Of a stretch of DNA of 64,000 bases, positions 1-8,421 are shown piece by piece (the first letter of the stretch is position 1; the number at the start of each line of letters is the position of its first letter). Source of the stretch: Streptomyces acidicola (lineage in GTDB: Bacteria; Actinomycetota; Actinomycetes; Streptomycetales; Streptomycetaceae). The stretch lies in contig NZ_VMNX01000008.1 in the NCBI RefSeq assembly GCF_009377235.1, positions 1 to 64,000 of the forward strand, in the 5' to 3' direction. The notes beneath the pieces are model-generated. The model was given only the letters and a program-made list of their open reading frames with translations, was not told where the DNA came from and did no database searches. Made by a program: the position numbers and the translations under genes.

Positions 1-11
1 GGGGGGTACGG

Positions 12-59
12 CTTGGGGACACGGGTCCTTGGGGACACGGGTGATTGGGGACACGGGGC
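12..59. repeat. 16-bp tandem repeat, three copies
   Basis: Three consecutive 16-bp units (core TTGGGGACACGGG) at 12-27, 28-43 and 44-59, just past the 3' end of the leftward E1 beta gene. The window begins here, so more copies may lie outside. No function is evident. Confidence 0.8.
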
Positions 60-65
60 CGGGGG

Positions 66-1076
66 TCAGTACGCGGCCAGAGCGCGGACGGTCGCCACGA
101 CCTTGTCGACGGTGGGGATCACCTGCTGCTCCAGCGCGTCGGCGAACGGCAGCGGGACGCACTCCCCCGCCACCCGCCGCACCGGCGCGTCCAGCAGGCC
201 GAACCCCTCGTCGGCGACGACCGAGACGAGCGTGCCGCCCCAGCCGCCCTGGTACGGGTTCTCCTCGACGGTGACGAGCCGCGAGGTCCGGGCGAGTGAG
301 GCGAGTACGGTGCTCACATCCAGGGGCACCAGACAGCGCAGGTCCACGACCTCCGCCTCGATGCCCTCCCCGGACAGGATTCCGGCGGCCCGCAACGCGA
401 CCGGCACCATCGAGGCGAGGGCGACGAGCGTGACGTCGCCGCCTTCACGGACCACGGCGGCGCGGCCCAGCTCGACGACGTGGTCCGGCGGCGGGGGCGC
501 ACCCTTGGACGCCAGGAGCCCCTTGTGCTCGAAGAAGACCACGGGGTCGTCGCTGCGCACGGCGGCCGCCATCATGCCGACCACGTCGGCGGGCGTGGAC
601 GGTGCGGCGATCTTCAGGCCGGGTATCGTGAACGCCCAGTTCTCCGTGGCCTGCGAGTGCTGGGCGCCGAAGCCGAGTCCGCCGCCGTTCGCGGTGCGCA
701 CCACGAGGGGCACGGTGACCTGACCACCCGTCATGTAGCGCACTTTGGGGATCTCGTTGGCGAGATAGTCCCAGCAGCAGGCGAGGAAGTCGGAGAACAT
801 GATCTCGGCCACGGGGCGCATCCCGGTCATCGCGGCCCCCATCGCGGCGCCCACGATGGCCTGTTCGGAGATGGGCGTGTCCCACACCCGCTCGGGCCCG
901 AACTCGTCTCGCAGTCCGACCGTCGTCTTGAACACCCCGCCCGCGGCTCCGATGTCCTCGCCGAGGCACACGACCGCCGGATCGCGCCGCATCTCGCGCG
1001 CGATGCCCTCGGCGACCGCCTCCCGGTAGGTGATGTGCCGCCGGGCGACCGGCCGAGCGTCGATCACGTCCGCCAT
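66..1076 (-). CDS. Alpha-ketoacid dehydrogenase E1 component, beta subunit
   Basis: A 336-residue beta subunit of a thiamine-diphosphate E1 (pyruvate, branched-chain 2-oxoacid or acetoin dehydrogenase type), which with E1 alpha decarboxylates a 2-oxoacid. The N-terminal pyrimidine-binding half carries CLGEDIG, with the family's cofactor-contacting glutamate, near residue 38; the C-terminal transketolase-type half includes the VEENPYQGGWG region. I chose the ATG at 1076 (MADVI) because it overlaps the end of E1 alpha as in coupled E1 genes; an ATG at 1097 would add seven residues. The gene looks intact, but its partner is destroyed, so it may be non-functional in practice. No E2 or E3 gene is present and the substrate cannot be told. 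Confidence 0.85.
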   Translation of the reverse strand: MADVIDARPVARRHITYREAVAEGIAREMRRDPAVVCLGEDIGAAGGVFKTTVGLRDEFGPERVWDTPISEQAIVGAAMGAAMTGMRPVAEIMFSDFLACCWDYLANEIPKVRYMTGGQVTVPLVVRTANGGGLGFGAQHSQATENWAFTIPGLKIAAPSTPADVVGMMAAAVRSDDPVVFFEHKGLLASKGAPPPPDHVVELGRAAVVREGGDVTLVALASMVPVALRAAGILSGEGIEAEVVDLRCLVPLDVSTVLASLARTSRLVTVEENPYQGGWGGTLVSVVADEGFGLLDAPVRRVAGECVPLPFADALEQQVIPTVDKVVATVRALAAY

Positions 1077-1960
1077 GCCGCGCCTCCGTCCGCCCATACA
1101 TCGGTCAGTGCCTCGCGCGGATCGGGACCGGGCGCTGCCTTCGCGGCGTCGACGGCCCGCTGTACGACGTCACGTGCGCGCTCGTCCGCGTCGGCGAGCG
1201 TCTCCGCGGGCACCCTCAGGTCGGTGAGCCGCCCGCGTGCGATGTCCAGCGGGTCGTGCCCCAGCCACTTTTCGACCTCCTCGGGCGGCCGGTACGTCGC
1301 GGGGTCGGCCCGGCTGTGCCCGAAGTGGCGGTAGGTCTCGGCTTCCAGCAGAGCGGGTCCGTCTCCTGTCCGGGCCCGCTCCGCCAGCCGGGAGCGTGCC
1401 GTTCTGGTAGCTTTTTTCCTGCCTCGTAAGGGGTCGGTTCGGGCTGGACCGCAGCCCTCGGGTTGGAAGCACCCCTCCTTCCGGTGGGGAGCGGAGTCAC
1501 GTACAGGTTGTTCTCGCATGTGAGAACCCGCAGCTGACGCGCTGCGGCCGGATTGAGTGCCTGTAGATGTGCCGAGATTTCGTCGTGTCGGCGCTCAAGA
1601 AGCCACCGTGACGTGGTGGGTGTGGGTAAGCCCACCAACCACGTCACGGTGGCTTCCTCCGTTGATGGGCTGGTGACCGGTGGCCCTGCTCATGAGTTCG
1701 GCCAGGCACTCCTCCGGCGTCGCGCCGCGGGCGAGGGCGTGGTGGTGGCCCCGGTAGGTGGCGAACACGTAGTCGTCGGCGCGCAGGGCCGCGCTCGCCC
1801 CGACCGCGATCGCCTCGTGCCCGGCGGCCAGGTGCGTGGTGCCCTTCACCAGTCCGGACAGGAACAGGTCGTGGGCAGCCTTCTCCGTACGCCGCACGAG
1901 GACCATCTGCTCGTACAGCGCGAGGAGTTCCGCTGTCTGTTCCCGTTCCTGCACTCGCAT
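1064..1960 (-). pseudogene. E1 component alpha subunit, disrupted
   Basis: Remains of a 2-oxoacid dehydrogenase E1 alpha gene, normally about 320 codons. The N-terminal third is intact from the ATG at 1960 (MRVQEREQTAELL, ATYRGHHHALARG, ending at GHQPINGGS) and then runs into an inverted repeat and a stop near 1595. The middle survives only as a shifted-frame scrap near 1500-1560 (ALNPAAARQLRVLTCENNLY, the usual CENNLY segment). The C-terminal part (ETYRHFGHSRADPATYRPPEE) resumes in the first frame to 1064. Roughly a hundred internal codons, including the thiamine-phosphate motif, are missing. It starts within the stop of the upstream M24 gene (TGATG). A working protein is very unlikely. Confidence 0.8.
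1599..1656. repeat. Perfect 19-bp inverted repeat inside the broken E1 alpha gene
   Basis: Arms at 1599-1617 (GAAGCCACCGTGACGTGGT) and 1638-1656 are exact reverse complements separated by 20 bp. It sits exactly where E1 alpha homology breaks off after GHQPINGGS. Such a structure can arise from template switching at a deletion junction. It is followed by a stop codon and has no T-run, so it is not an obvious terminator. Confidence 0.85.
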
Positions 1961-2946
1961 CAGTTACTCCCGTTCGCACGGGTGTTGAGGTGGGACTGGG
2001 CCTCTCGGCGAGTGTTGAGCTCGCCGCCGACCGTCCAGTACTTGCGGCCCGCGACCAGGAGTTCCTCCGCCGGGAACCTGGTGATGACCTCGCAGCCGTC
2101 GGCGGTGACGACGACTTCCTCCTCGATGCGCGCGGCCGACCAGCCGTCGGCGGCGGGCCAGTACGTCTCCAGCGCGAACACCATGCCCTCTTCGAGGACT
2201 TCGGGGTGGTCCAGGGAGACGAGACGGCTGAAGACGGGCTTCTCCCAGATCGACAGGCCCACCCCGTGGCCGTACTGGAGGGCGAAGGCGGCCGTCTCGT
2301 CGGGGAACCCGAACTCCTCGGCGCGCGGCCACACCTGGACGATGTCGGCGGTGGTGGCGCCCGGCCGCACCAGGGCGATGGCCTGGTCCATGTACTCACG
2401 GCAGCGGACGTACGCGTCCCGCTGTGCGGTGGAGGCGCTGCCGACGGCGAACGTGCGGTAGTAGCAGGTGCGGTAGCCGAGGTGGCTGTGCAGGATGTCG
2501 AAGAAGGCGGGGTCGCCGGGGCGGATCAGGCGGTCGCTGTAGACGTGCGGGTGCGGTGAACAGCGTTCCCCGGAGATCGCGTTGACGCCCTCGACGTACT
2601 CGCTGCCCAGGTCGTACAGGACCTTGCTGACGAGCCCGACGCACTCGTTCTCGCGGACGCCGGGCCGCAGGAAGCCGTACAACTCGTCATACGCGGCGTC
2701 GACCATCGCGCAGGCCTGGGTGAGCAGGGAGATCTCGTCGCGGGTCTTGGTGCGGCGGGCGGCGAGGAAGACCTGCTGGCCGTCGACGACGTCGATGCCC
2801 TCGGCGCGCAGTGCCATGAGGATCGGCATCTCGACGAGGTCGACGCCCAACGGCTCGTCCGCCAGGCCGTGCTCGCGCAGCTCGGCGGCGATCTTGGCGG
2901 CGACGTCCTCGGCGATGCCGTACAGCTCCATTGAACAGGAGGGCAC
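1960..2946 (-). pseudogene. M24 (aminopeptidase P/creatinase-fold) protein lacking its N-terminal domain
   Basis: A 328-codon reading frame covering the C-terminal pita-bread domain of an M24 family protein. Visible landmarks are SGERCSPHPHVYSDR, PGDPAFFDILHSHLGYRT, QYGHGVGL (ligand His), FALETYWP and ARIEEEVVV (ligand Glu residues). The second metal-binding Asp is Cys in GYRTCYYRTF, which I believe is normal for this subfamily. Full-length relatives have about 115 more N-terminal residues (creatinase N domain); here homology starts abruptly at SMELYGIAED, with only 69 bp before the next gene and no convincing ribosome site. I read it as 5'-truncated, probably in the same decay that ruined E1 alpha. 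A shortened but expressed protein cannot be excluded. Confidence 0.6.
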
Positions 2947-3015
2947 AACGGGGGACCCACCATATGGTCTGCGTCGCCGCCCCTGGACTCCCCCCTCCCC
3001 CTGGAACCATGGACG

Positions 3016-3678
3016 TCAGCAGTTGCGCGGGGTCACCAGGCCGGACTCGTAGGCGAAAACCACGAGTTGAGCGCGGTCACGGGCCCGGAGCTTGGTCATG
3101 GCCCGGTTGATGTGGGTCTTCGCGGTCATCGGGCTGATGACCATGCGGTCGGCGATCTGGTCGTTGGACAGGCCCTGCCCGACCAGGGCGACGGCCTCGC
3201 GTTCGCGGTTGGTGAGTTCGTCCAGTCCTGTGTCGGTGCGGGTGTTGAGCGGCTGGGTGACGTACCTGTCGATCAGCTTGCGGGTGATCGACGGTGCGAG
3301 CAGGGCGTCGCCGCGCGCGGCGACACGTACGGCGTGAAGAAGGTCTTCCGGCACGATGTCCTTGACGAGGAATCCGGCGGCTCCGGCCCGCAGCGCGTTG
3401 AACACGTACTCGTCGAAGCCGTAGTTGGTCAGGATGACGACGCGCACCCCGGCCAGGGCCGGGTCCGCGGCGATGCACCGGGTGGCCTCGATGCCGTCGA
3501 CGACCGGCATCTGGATGTCGATGAGCGCGATGTCGGGCAGGTGTTCCCTGGCCAGTGCCAGGCCCTCCCTCCCGTCGGCGGCCTCGGCCACCACCTCGAT
3601 GTCGTCTTCGAGGTCGAGGAGCGCGCGGAATCCGCTGCGCAGGAGCGGCTGGTCGTCGACCAGCAGGACACGGATCAC
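3016..3678 (-). CDS. NarL/FixJ-type response regulator
   Basis: A 220-residue two-component regulator. The receiver domain (about 3-120) has the acidic pair D8-D9, phospho-acceptor D54 in ALIDIQMP and the conserved Lys in FLVKDIVPED. A LuxR-type helix-turn-helix fills about 150-212 (LTNREREAVALVGQGLSNDQ). The start overlaps the stop of the upstream histidine kinase gene by 4 bp, so the pair is co-translated and cognate. Target genes are not evident; the neighbouring small membrane protein gene at 5073 is one candidate. Length and motifs are normal for the family. Confidence 0.93.
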   Translation of the reverse strand: MIRVLLVDDQPLLRSGFRALLDLEDDIEVVAEAADGREGLALAREHLPDIALIDIQMPVVDGIEATRCIAADPALAGVRVVILTNYGFDEYVFNALRAGAAGFLVKDIVPEDLLHAVRVAARGDALLAPSITRKLIDRYVTQPLNTRTDTGLDELTNREREAVALVGQGLSNDQIADRMVISPMTAKTHINRAMTKLRARDRAQLVVFAYESGLVTPRNC

Positions 3679-4790
3679 AGCGTCCGGTCCACGGGGAGTT
3701 CGGCCTGGACGGTGAAGCCGCCCTCGCCGCGCGGTTCGGCGCGCAGTCGGCCGCCGAGGGCGGTGACTCGTTCGCGCATGCCGAGCAGTCCGACGCCGGG
3801 CGTCGGGGCGGTGTCCGGCGTCGCCCTGCCGTCGTCGTCGACGCGTATCGCGAGGGCGTCCGGGCGGCAGTCGACGCGGACCGACGCCGTGGCGGCGTCC
3901 GCGTGACGGGCGATGTTGGTGAGCGACTCCTGAACGATCCGGTAGACCGTGCGGTCCACCGCGGCAGGCACGCGATGTCGTTGTCCCTCGATCGTCAGCG
4001 TCGCGTCCAGCCCGATGGCGCGGGCCCGTTCCACCAGTTCCGGAAGGTGGTCGAGCCCGCGCGGCGGGGTCGTGTCGTCGTCGCGCAGCGCCTCCAGGGT
4101 CGCGCGCAACTCGCGGGTGGCCTCACGTCCGGCCTCCTGGATCGCCAGCAGGGCCTCCGGCACCGGTTCACCACGCCTGCGGGCGACGTGGACGGCTACT
4201 TCGGACTGCACCTTGATGATCGAGATCTGGTGCGTCAGCGAATCGTGCAACTCCCGCGCGATACGCAGCCGCTCCTCGTCGGCGCGGCGCCGCGCGGTCT
4301 CCTCCCGGGTGCGCTCGGCTTCGTCCGCCCGCCGCTCGGCCTGCCGCAGCGCCTCGCCCGCGGCACCGGCGGCGATCAGCCAGGCCAGTTCGAGTGCGCC
4401 TCGGGCCCGCGCGAACGCCTCGCTCGTGTCGTGCAGGCCCGAGGCCAGGGCCGCGACAGGGAGAACGACCAGCATGGTCACGCTCGCCACCACCGTGGCG
4501 GTGCGGTGTCCCGCCCGTACCGCCGCGTACACCGCGAACAGGTAGGCGACGACAGGCACGTCGAAGCCGGCTGCCTGGTAACCCACCGCGCACAGCCCGG
4601 TGACGGCCAGGACCGGAACCGGAGCCCGGCGGCGCGCGGCCAGCCCCAGTCCACCGACCGTCAACAGCGCGTAGCCGAGCAGATCGAGGCTCGTGGCGGA
4701 GTGCTCCCCGGACAGCCCGGTGACCAGCAGGATCGCCGCCACACCGACGGCGATCGCCCAGTCCACGACATCGATCCGCCCCCTGTCCAT
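3675..4790 (-). CDS. DesK/NarX-type sensor histidine kinase
   Basis: A 371-residue membrane histidine kinase. About five hydrophobic segments lie in residues 10-145, followed by a charged Arg/Glu-rich linker likely to be a coiled coil (150-175). The HisKA_3 dimerisation box RIARELHDSLTH has the phospho-acceptor His at 182. The C-terminal ATPase domain has the N-box ESLTNIARHA and the glycine loops VDDDG and GVGLLGMRERV. There is no large extracytoplasmic sensor domain, so the signal is probably sensed in or near the membrane. It is the first gene of a two-gene operon with the response regulator, from a promoter in the 4791-5072 region. Confidence 0.92.
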   Translation of the reverse strand: MDRGRIDVVDWAIAVGVAAILLVTGLSGEHSATSLDLLGYALLTVGGLGLAARRRAPVPVLAVTGLCAVGYQAAGFDVPVVAYLFAVYAAVRAGHRTATVVASVTMLVVLPVAALASGLHDTSEAFARARGALELAWLIAAGAAGEALRQAERRADEAERTREETARRRADEERLRIARELHDSLTHQISIIKVQSEVAVHVARRRGEPVPEALLAIQEAGREATRELRATLEALRDDDTTPPRGLDHLPELVERARAIGLDATLTIEGQRHRVPAAVDRTVYRIVQESLTNIARHADAATASVRVDCRPDALAIRVDDDGRATPDTAPTPGVGLLGMRERVTALGGRLRAEPRGEGGFTVQAELPVDRTL

Positions 4791-4975
4791 GCGCGCACCC
4801 TAGCCGGATGCCGGCGTGGGCGGATCCCGCGCGCGGATGAGCGGCCGACTACCGCACGCGCGGTAGCTTCGCGGCTCCTGCGGCGTCCGCAGCAGCCGGA
4901 TGCGGCAACGGCGGCAGCGCGAATTGACCGCGCCCGCCGGACGACCGGCGGTGGGTCCGGGGGACACCATCAGGC

Positions 4976-5047
4976 GACGTCCAGTGGGACATCCAGCCGG
5001 ACATCCAGTTGGACACCCAGTTGGACATCCAGTGGGGCATCCAGTCG
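4976..5047. repeat. 12-bp tandem repeat, six copies
   Basis: Six 12-bp units around GACATCCAGTTG run from 4976 to 5047, ending 25 bp before the start codon at 5073. They probably lie in the 5' untranslated region of that gene, and also between it and the divergent kinase gene. The spacing of little more than one helical turn would suit phased protein binding or an RNA structure; copy number may vary between strains. The rest of 4791-5072 shows no gene. Confidence 0.8.
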
Positions 5048-5072
5048 TGGGAGAAGGAAGAAGGAGCACCTC

Positions 5073-5456
5073 ATGTCTGTCGCATCCGTGCTTGCCGCAC
5101 CGGCGGTCGCGTACGTCTCGGCCCAGCCGGCCGCCGCCAGTGTGTACGCCATGAGCTCGGGCCGGGTCGGGGCCGCCGTGGCCGCGCTGGCGGGGTTGGC
5201 CGGCCTGGTCGTCGGTGGGCTGGTCCTGGCCCGCTCCGCCGGCCGTATCGGCATCGGCTCCGAGCGGAACGGGGCCATCATGGCCCTGGTGGCGGGGCTG
5301 GTCGGCCTGGCCCTCGGTGGGCTGGTCGCGGCCACCGCCGACGGCGGTGTCGGCACCGGCAACGGGCTGGGCGGGGCCATCGTGGCCCTGGTGGTGGGGC
5401 TGATCGCCATGGTCCTCGGCGGGCTCGCGCTGGCCCGCTCCCGCCGCACCGGCTGA
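5073..5456 (+). CDS. Small glycine/alanine-rich membrane protein (DUF6223-like)
   Basis: A 127-residue hydrophobic protein. A signal-like N-terminus (residues 1-25, ending in an Ala-rich stretch) is followed by three similar membrane segments, each of the form ALVAGLVGLALGGLV, separated by short Gly-rich loops, and a basic tail RSRRTG. The internal similarity suggests duplication of one helix-loop unit. It resembles Streptomyces proteins annotated as DUF6223, of unknown function. The ATG at 5073 is set by a good ribosome site (GAAGGAAGAAGGAG) about 8 bp upstream. It diverges from the two-component system, and the leader carries six 12-bp repeats. Confidence 0.75.
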   Translation: MSVASVLAAPAVAYVSAQPAAASVYAMSSGRVGAAVAALAGLAGLVVGGLVLARSAGRIGIGSERNGAIMALVAGLVGLALGGLVAATADGGVGTGNGLGGAIVALVVGLIAMVLGGLALARSRRTG

Positions 5457-5594
5457 ACGGACCGGACGCGATGCGCACAAAGGGACGACCTCGTCGAACC
5501 CGCGTCGAACAGCGGTAGCACAGCCGGTGCGAGTCATGTGTGACGTGGAGCGCTGTGCGCGAAAAGCGGGACCCGGTGAAAGTACGATCATTCA

Positions 5595-6131
5595 ATGTCT
5601 GACATGACCGAAACCACGCCGGGTTGGCTCAGCCCCGACGATCTCGAACAGGCACGCGCCCAGATGCCGATCCTGTACGTCGAGGCCGTGCCCGTACGAG
5701 TCGACGACAGCGGCGAAGTCACCAGCATCGGACTGCTGCTCCGCATCGGGCCGGACGGGACGGTCAGCCGTACCCTCGTCTCGGGCCGGGTGCTGCACCA
5801 CGAGCGGGTCCGTGACGCCCTGCTGCGCCATCTGGAGAAGGACCTCGGCCCGGTGGCCCTGCCCCTGGTCCCGGCCTCCCTCCAGCCCTTCACCGTCGCC
5901 GAGTACTTCCCGACGCAGGGGATCACCCCTTTCCACGATCCCCGTCAGCACGCCGTGGCCCTCGCCTACATCGTGCCGGTGACCGGCGACTGCCGCCCCC
6001 GCCAGGACGCCCTCGACCTGGTCTGGTTCAGCCCTCAGGAGGCCGCGGACCCCTTGGTCCAGAACGAGATGCCGGGCGGCCAGGGAGTCCTCCTCAAGCA
6101 GGCCCTCGCCCATGTGGGCTGCCTGTCCTGA
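5595..6131 (+). CDS. NUDIX hydrolase family protein (DUF4916-like)
   Basis: A 178-residue cytoplasmic protein resembling the actinobacterial NUDIX-related DUF4916 family. Features include the opening PGWLSPDDLEQARAQMPILY, the strand VEAVPVRVDDSG, and VAEYFPTQGITPFHDPRQHAVALAYIV split across the core. The canonical NUDIX box GX5EX7REUXEEXGU is not present, so pyrophosphatase activity is doubtful and the substrate is unknown. A second in-frame ATG nine bases in is an alternative start; the ribosome site is weak. It stands alone, followed by a strong hairpin at 6165-6201. Confidence 0.75.
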   Translation: MSDMTETTPGWLSPDDLEQARAQMPILYVEAVPVRVDDSGEVTSIGLLLRIGPDGTVSRTLVSGRVLHHERVRDALLRHLEKDLGPVALPLVPASLQPFTVAEYFPTQGITPFHDPRQHAVALAYIVPVTGDCRPRQDALDLVWFSPQEAADPLVQNEMPGGQGVLLKQALAHVGCLS

Positions 6132-6164
6132 ACCGGCCCCGACCCCGGCCCCGCACCCGTACTG

Positions 6165-6201
6165 CGAGGGCGGCGACAGCGGACCCGCACCGCCGCCCTC
6201 G
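6165..6201 (+). terminator. Hairpin terminator after the NUDIX-like gene
   Basis: An 11-bp perfect stem (CGAGGGCGGCG with its complement) and a 15-nt loop lie 34 bp downstream of the stop at 6131. There is no T-run, as usual in Streptomyces. Confidence 0.6.
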
Positions 6202-6344
6202 ACAGTGACCAGGACGCAGCGACGGACACGGTATGGCCGACGCCGCTCTTTACACCCGGAAGCACCGGTTCGCACCCTGAAGCGCAGGCCTTTCGTCCGT
6301 CCCCCCGGTACCGGGAGTCGTGTCCCTCGGCAGAAGGAGCGTCC

Positions 6345-7109
6345 ATGAGCAGCGCGGGACTTGAAGGACGCGGTGTCGTCGTCACCGGAGCGGCGTCCGG
6401 CATCGGCCGGGCGACTGCCCTGAGGTTCGCCGAGGAGGGGGCGAAGGTCCTCGTCGCGGACCTGAACCGTGAGGGCGCCGAGGCGGCCGTCGAGGACATC
6501 GAGAAGTCCGGGGGCGTCGCCCTCGCCGTCGTCGGCGAACTGAGCGACCAGGCGGTGGTGGACACGGTCGTCGGGCGGGCCGTCGGGGCCCTGGGCGGAG
6601 TGGACGTCCTGGTGAACAACGCCGGGATCATGGACCGTATGTCCACCCTCGGCGAGACCGACGACGCCGAGTGGGAGCGCGTCCTACGCGTCAACCTGAC
6701 CGCGCCCTTCCTCCTCACCCGCGCGGTCCTGCCGCACATGCTGGCCGCTGGCGGCGGCTCCATCGTGTTCACCGCCTCGGAGGCCGGTCTGCGCGGCGGT
6801 GCCGCCGGAGCCGCGTACACCGCCTCCAAGCACGGCGTCGTCGGCCTGGTGAAGAGTCTCGCCGTCATGTACCGCGAGCAGGGCATACGGGCCAACGCCG
6901 TCGCCCCCGGCGGCACCGCGACCAACATCGTCGACGGACTGGACCTGGCGACCCGGGGTGCGGCCACACTCCGCCCCTACCAGGCCCACGCCGGCCGTTT
7001 CGCCGATCCCGAGGAGCAGGCCGCCGCCATCGTCTTCCTCGCCTCCCCGGCCGCGAGCAACATCAGCGGCGCAGTCCTGCCCGTCGACAACGGCTGGTCC
7101 GCCGTCTGA
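6345..7109 (+). CDS. SDR family oxidoreductase
   Basis: A 254-residue classical short-chain dehydrogenase/reductase. It has the cofactor glycine motif TGAASGIG (14-21), an acidic residue after strand 2 (VADLN) that favours NAD(H), NNAG at 91-94, catalytic Ser145, Tyr158 and Lys162 (YTASK), and the C-terminal GAVLPVDNGWSAV typical of the FabG/2,5-DDOL-like group. The ATG at 6345 follows AGAAGGAG by 5 bp. It is monocistronic and convergent with the Lrp-type regulator. The substrate, an alcohol or ketone, cannot be inferred. Nearby enzymes do not form an obvious pathway with it. Confidence 0.9.
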   Translation: MSSAGLEGRGVVVTGAASGIGRATALRFAEEGAKVLVADLNREGAEAAVEDIEKSGGVALAVVGELSDQAVVDTVVGRAVGALGGVDVLVNNAGIMDRMSTLGETDDAEWERVLRVNLTAPFLLTRAVLPHMLAAGGGSIVFTASEAGLRGGAAGAAYTASKHGVVGLVKSLAVMYREQGIRANAVAPGGTATNIVDGLDLATRGAATLRPYQAHAGRFADPEEQAAAIVFLASPAASNISGAVLPVDNGWSAV

Positions 7110-7150
7110 TCTGCCGTCTGGTCTGCTCTCCGACCCGCCTCTGCGGCCCC

Positions 7151-7173
7151 CACCTCGGCCCGCCCCGGAGGTG
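7151..7173. terminator. Weak hairpin between convergent genes
   Basis: CACCTC at 7151-7156 pairs with GAGGTG at 7168-7173 in the 69-bp gap between the SDR and Lrp-type genes. The stem is short but GC-rich and could serve both transcripts. Confidence 0.35.
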
Positions 7174-7178
7174 ACCCC

Positions 7179-8282
7179 TCAGGTGACGGGCGCGGCAGCG
7201 GGCCGCGGTCCCTCCGGATACCGGAGCGGTACGACCCCGACACAGCGGCCGTCGTGGTCGAGCAGGCGCCCCATGTGCTTGACGGTGCGCAGCACCACCG
7301 AGCGGTCGGCGACGGTGAGGCGCGGCAGCTTGCGTGACAGATGGGCCTCAAAGGCGTGCACGTCCCGCAGGTCGCGCAGCCAGACGTCGATGACCAGGTT
7401 GTGCGGGCCCGCCGTGATCGCGCACGAGCGGACCTCACGGACCCCGGACAGCACCCGGCTCGTCTCCTCCACGTACTGACCCGGTACGGAGGCGAAGTAC
7501 ACGGCGGACAGGGGCCAGCCCGAGAGCGGGCGGGCCAGGTCGCAGCGCAGGACGAGCCGGGACGCGAGCATCGACTGCAGTCGGCGGCGCACCGTGGTCA
7601 GGCTCGCTCCGGTCGCCGCCGACAGGTCGCGCAGCGACATGCGCCCGTCCATGCTCAGCAGTGCCAGCAGGTGCGCGTCCAGGGTGTCCCCGCGGGCCTC
7701 GGCCGCGGGTGGGGGCTCGTGGGCCGGGGGGACCGCCGCCTCGATCGTCGCGCTCTGGGCGTCGTCCAGGCTGCGCAGCCGCCATCGGCTGCCCTCGGTC
7801 GGGACGCCGGTCGACACGTGCGTACGCGTCGCCCGTACCCCCGGGGTCCGCTGGAACAGCAGCGTGGAGAAGCGGGCCAACTCGTCCAGACTGCGGGCCT
7901 GCACGGCGGCGACCAGGTCCCGGCCGCCCGCCGTGAGCTTGATGTTCGCCACTGACGGGTTCGCCGCGAGGGCGCCGGCCACGTCCTCGGCGACGCCGGG
8001 CTCGGTGTCCACCTCGACCACCCCGGTCACCACGATCCGTGTGTTGGACAGCCGGGGGTAGGCGGTCACCCACGCCAGGCCCGCCTCCTGAAGCCGGTGC
8101 CAACGGCGCGCGGCGGTCACCGGGTTGACGCCCAGCACCTCGCCCACGAGCGTCCACGGGGCGCGGGGGTGGATCTGCAGGGCGTGGACGATCCCCCGGT
8201 CGAGTTCGTCGAGCTCCATGGCGGCTTCGTCGGCGGCTGAGGCCGTGATCCGGCCGCCGGCGGCACATTCCTGCACTCCCAT
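7179..8282 (-). CDS. Double-length Lrp/AsnC family transcriptional regulator
   Basis: A 367-residue regulator made of two Lrp/AsnC halves. The first helix-turn-helix is in LDRGIVHALQIHPRAPWTLV and the following GEVLGVNPVTAARRWHRL; the second begins LDAHLLALLSMDGRMSLRDL. Each is followed by an AsnC-type ligand-binding region. Tandem AsnC proteins of this kind are common in Streptomyces. I placed the start at the ATG at 8282, which has an AGAAG upstream; a later ATG at 8219 would remove 21 residues and has no ribosome site. It diverges from the amidohydrolase/AbgT operon across 139 bp and probably controls it in response to an imported amino acid or dipeptide. Confidence 0.85.
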   Translation of the reverse strand: MGVQECAAGGRITASAADEAAMELDELDRGIVHALQIHPRAPWTLVGEVLGVNPVTAARRWHRLQEAGLAWVTAYPRLSNTRIVVTGVVEVDTEPGVAEDVAGALAANPSVANIKLTAGGRDLVAAVQARSLDELARFSTLLFQRTPGVRATRTHVSTGVPTEGSRWRLRSLDDAQSATIEAAVPPAHEPPPAAEARGDTLDAHLLALLSMDGRMSLRDLSAATGASLTTVRRRLQSMLASRLVLRCDLARPLSGWPLSAVYFASVPGQYVEETSRVLSGVREVRSCAITAGPHNLVIDVWLRDLRDVHAFEAHLSRKLPRLTVADRSVVLRTVKHMGRLLDHDGRCVGVVPLRYPEGPRPAAAPVT

Positions 8283-8421
8283 GGTTGGCGCTTCTCTGCG
8301 CACGTGGAGGGAATCCGGCGAGAAAGCTGCACTGTCACACCAGGTTTTCTTCCGCATTCCACACTCCCTTCCTCTGATGCCGACACCGAGTTTTCCGACA
8401 CGGAGGAGTGACCGCACCCCT

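Noticed and set aside
1400..1660. Group II intron or insertion-sequence remnant within the E1 alpha gene
   Set aside because: No domain V-like hairpin, reverse transcriptase or transposase scrap is visible, and E1 alpha residues (CENNLY) persist within the segment; internal deletion with inverted duplication explains it better.
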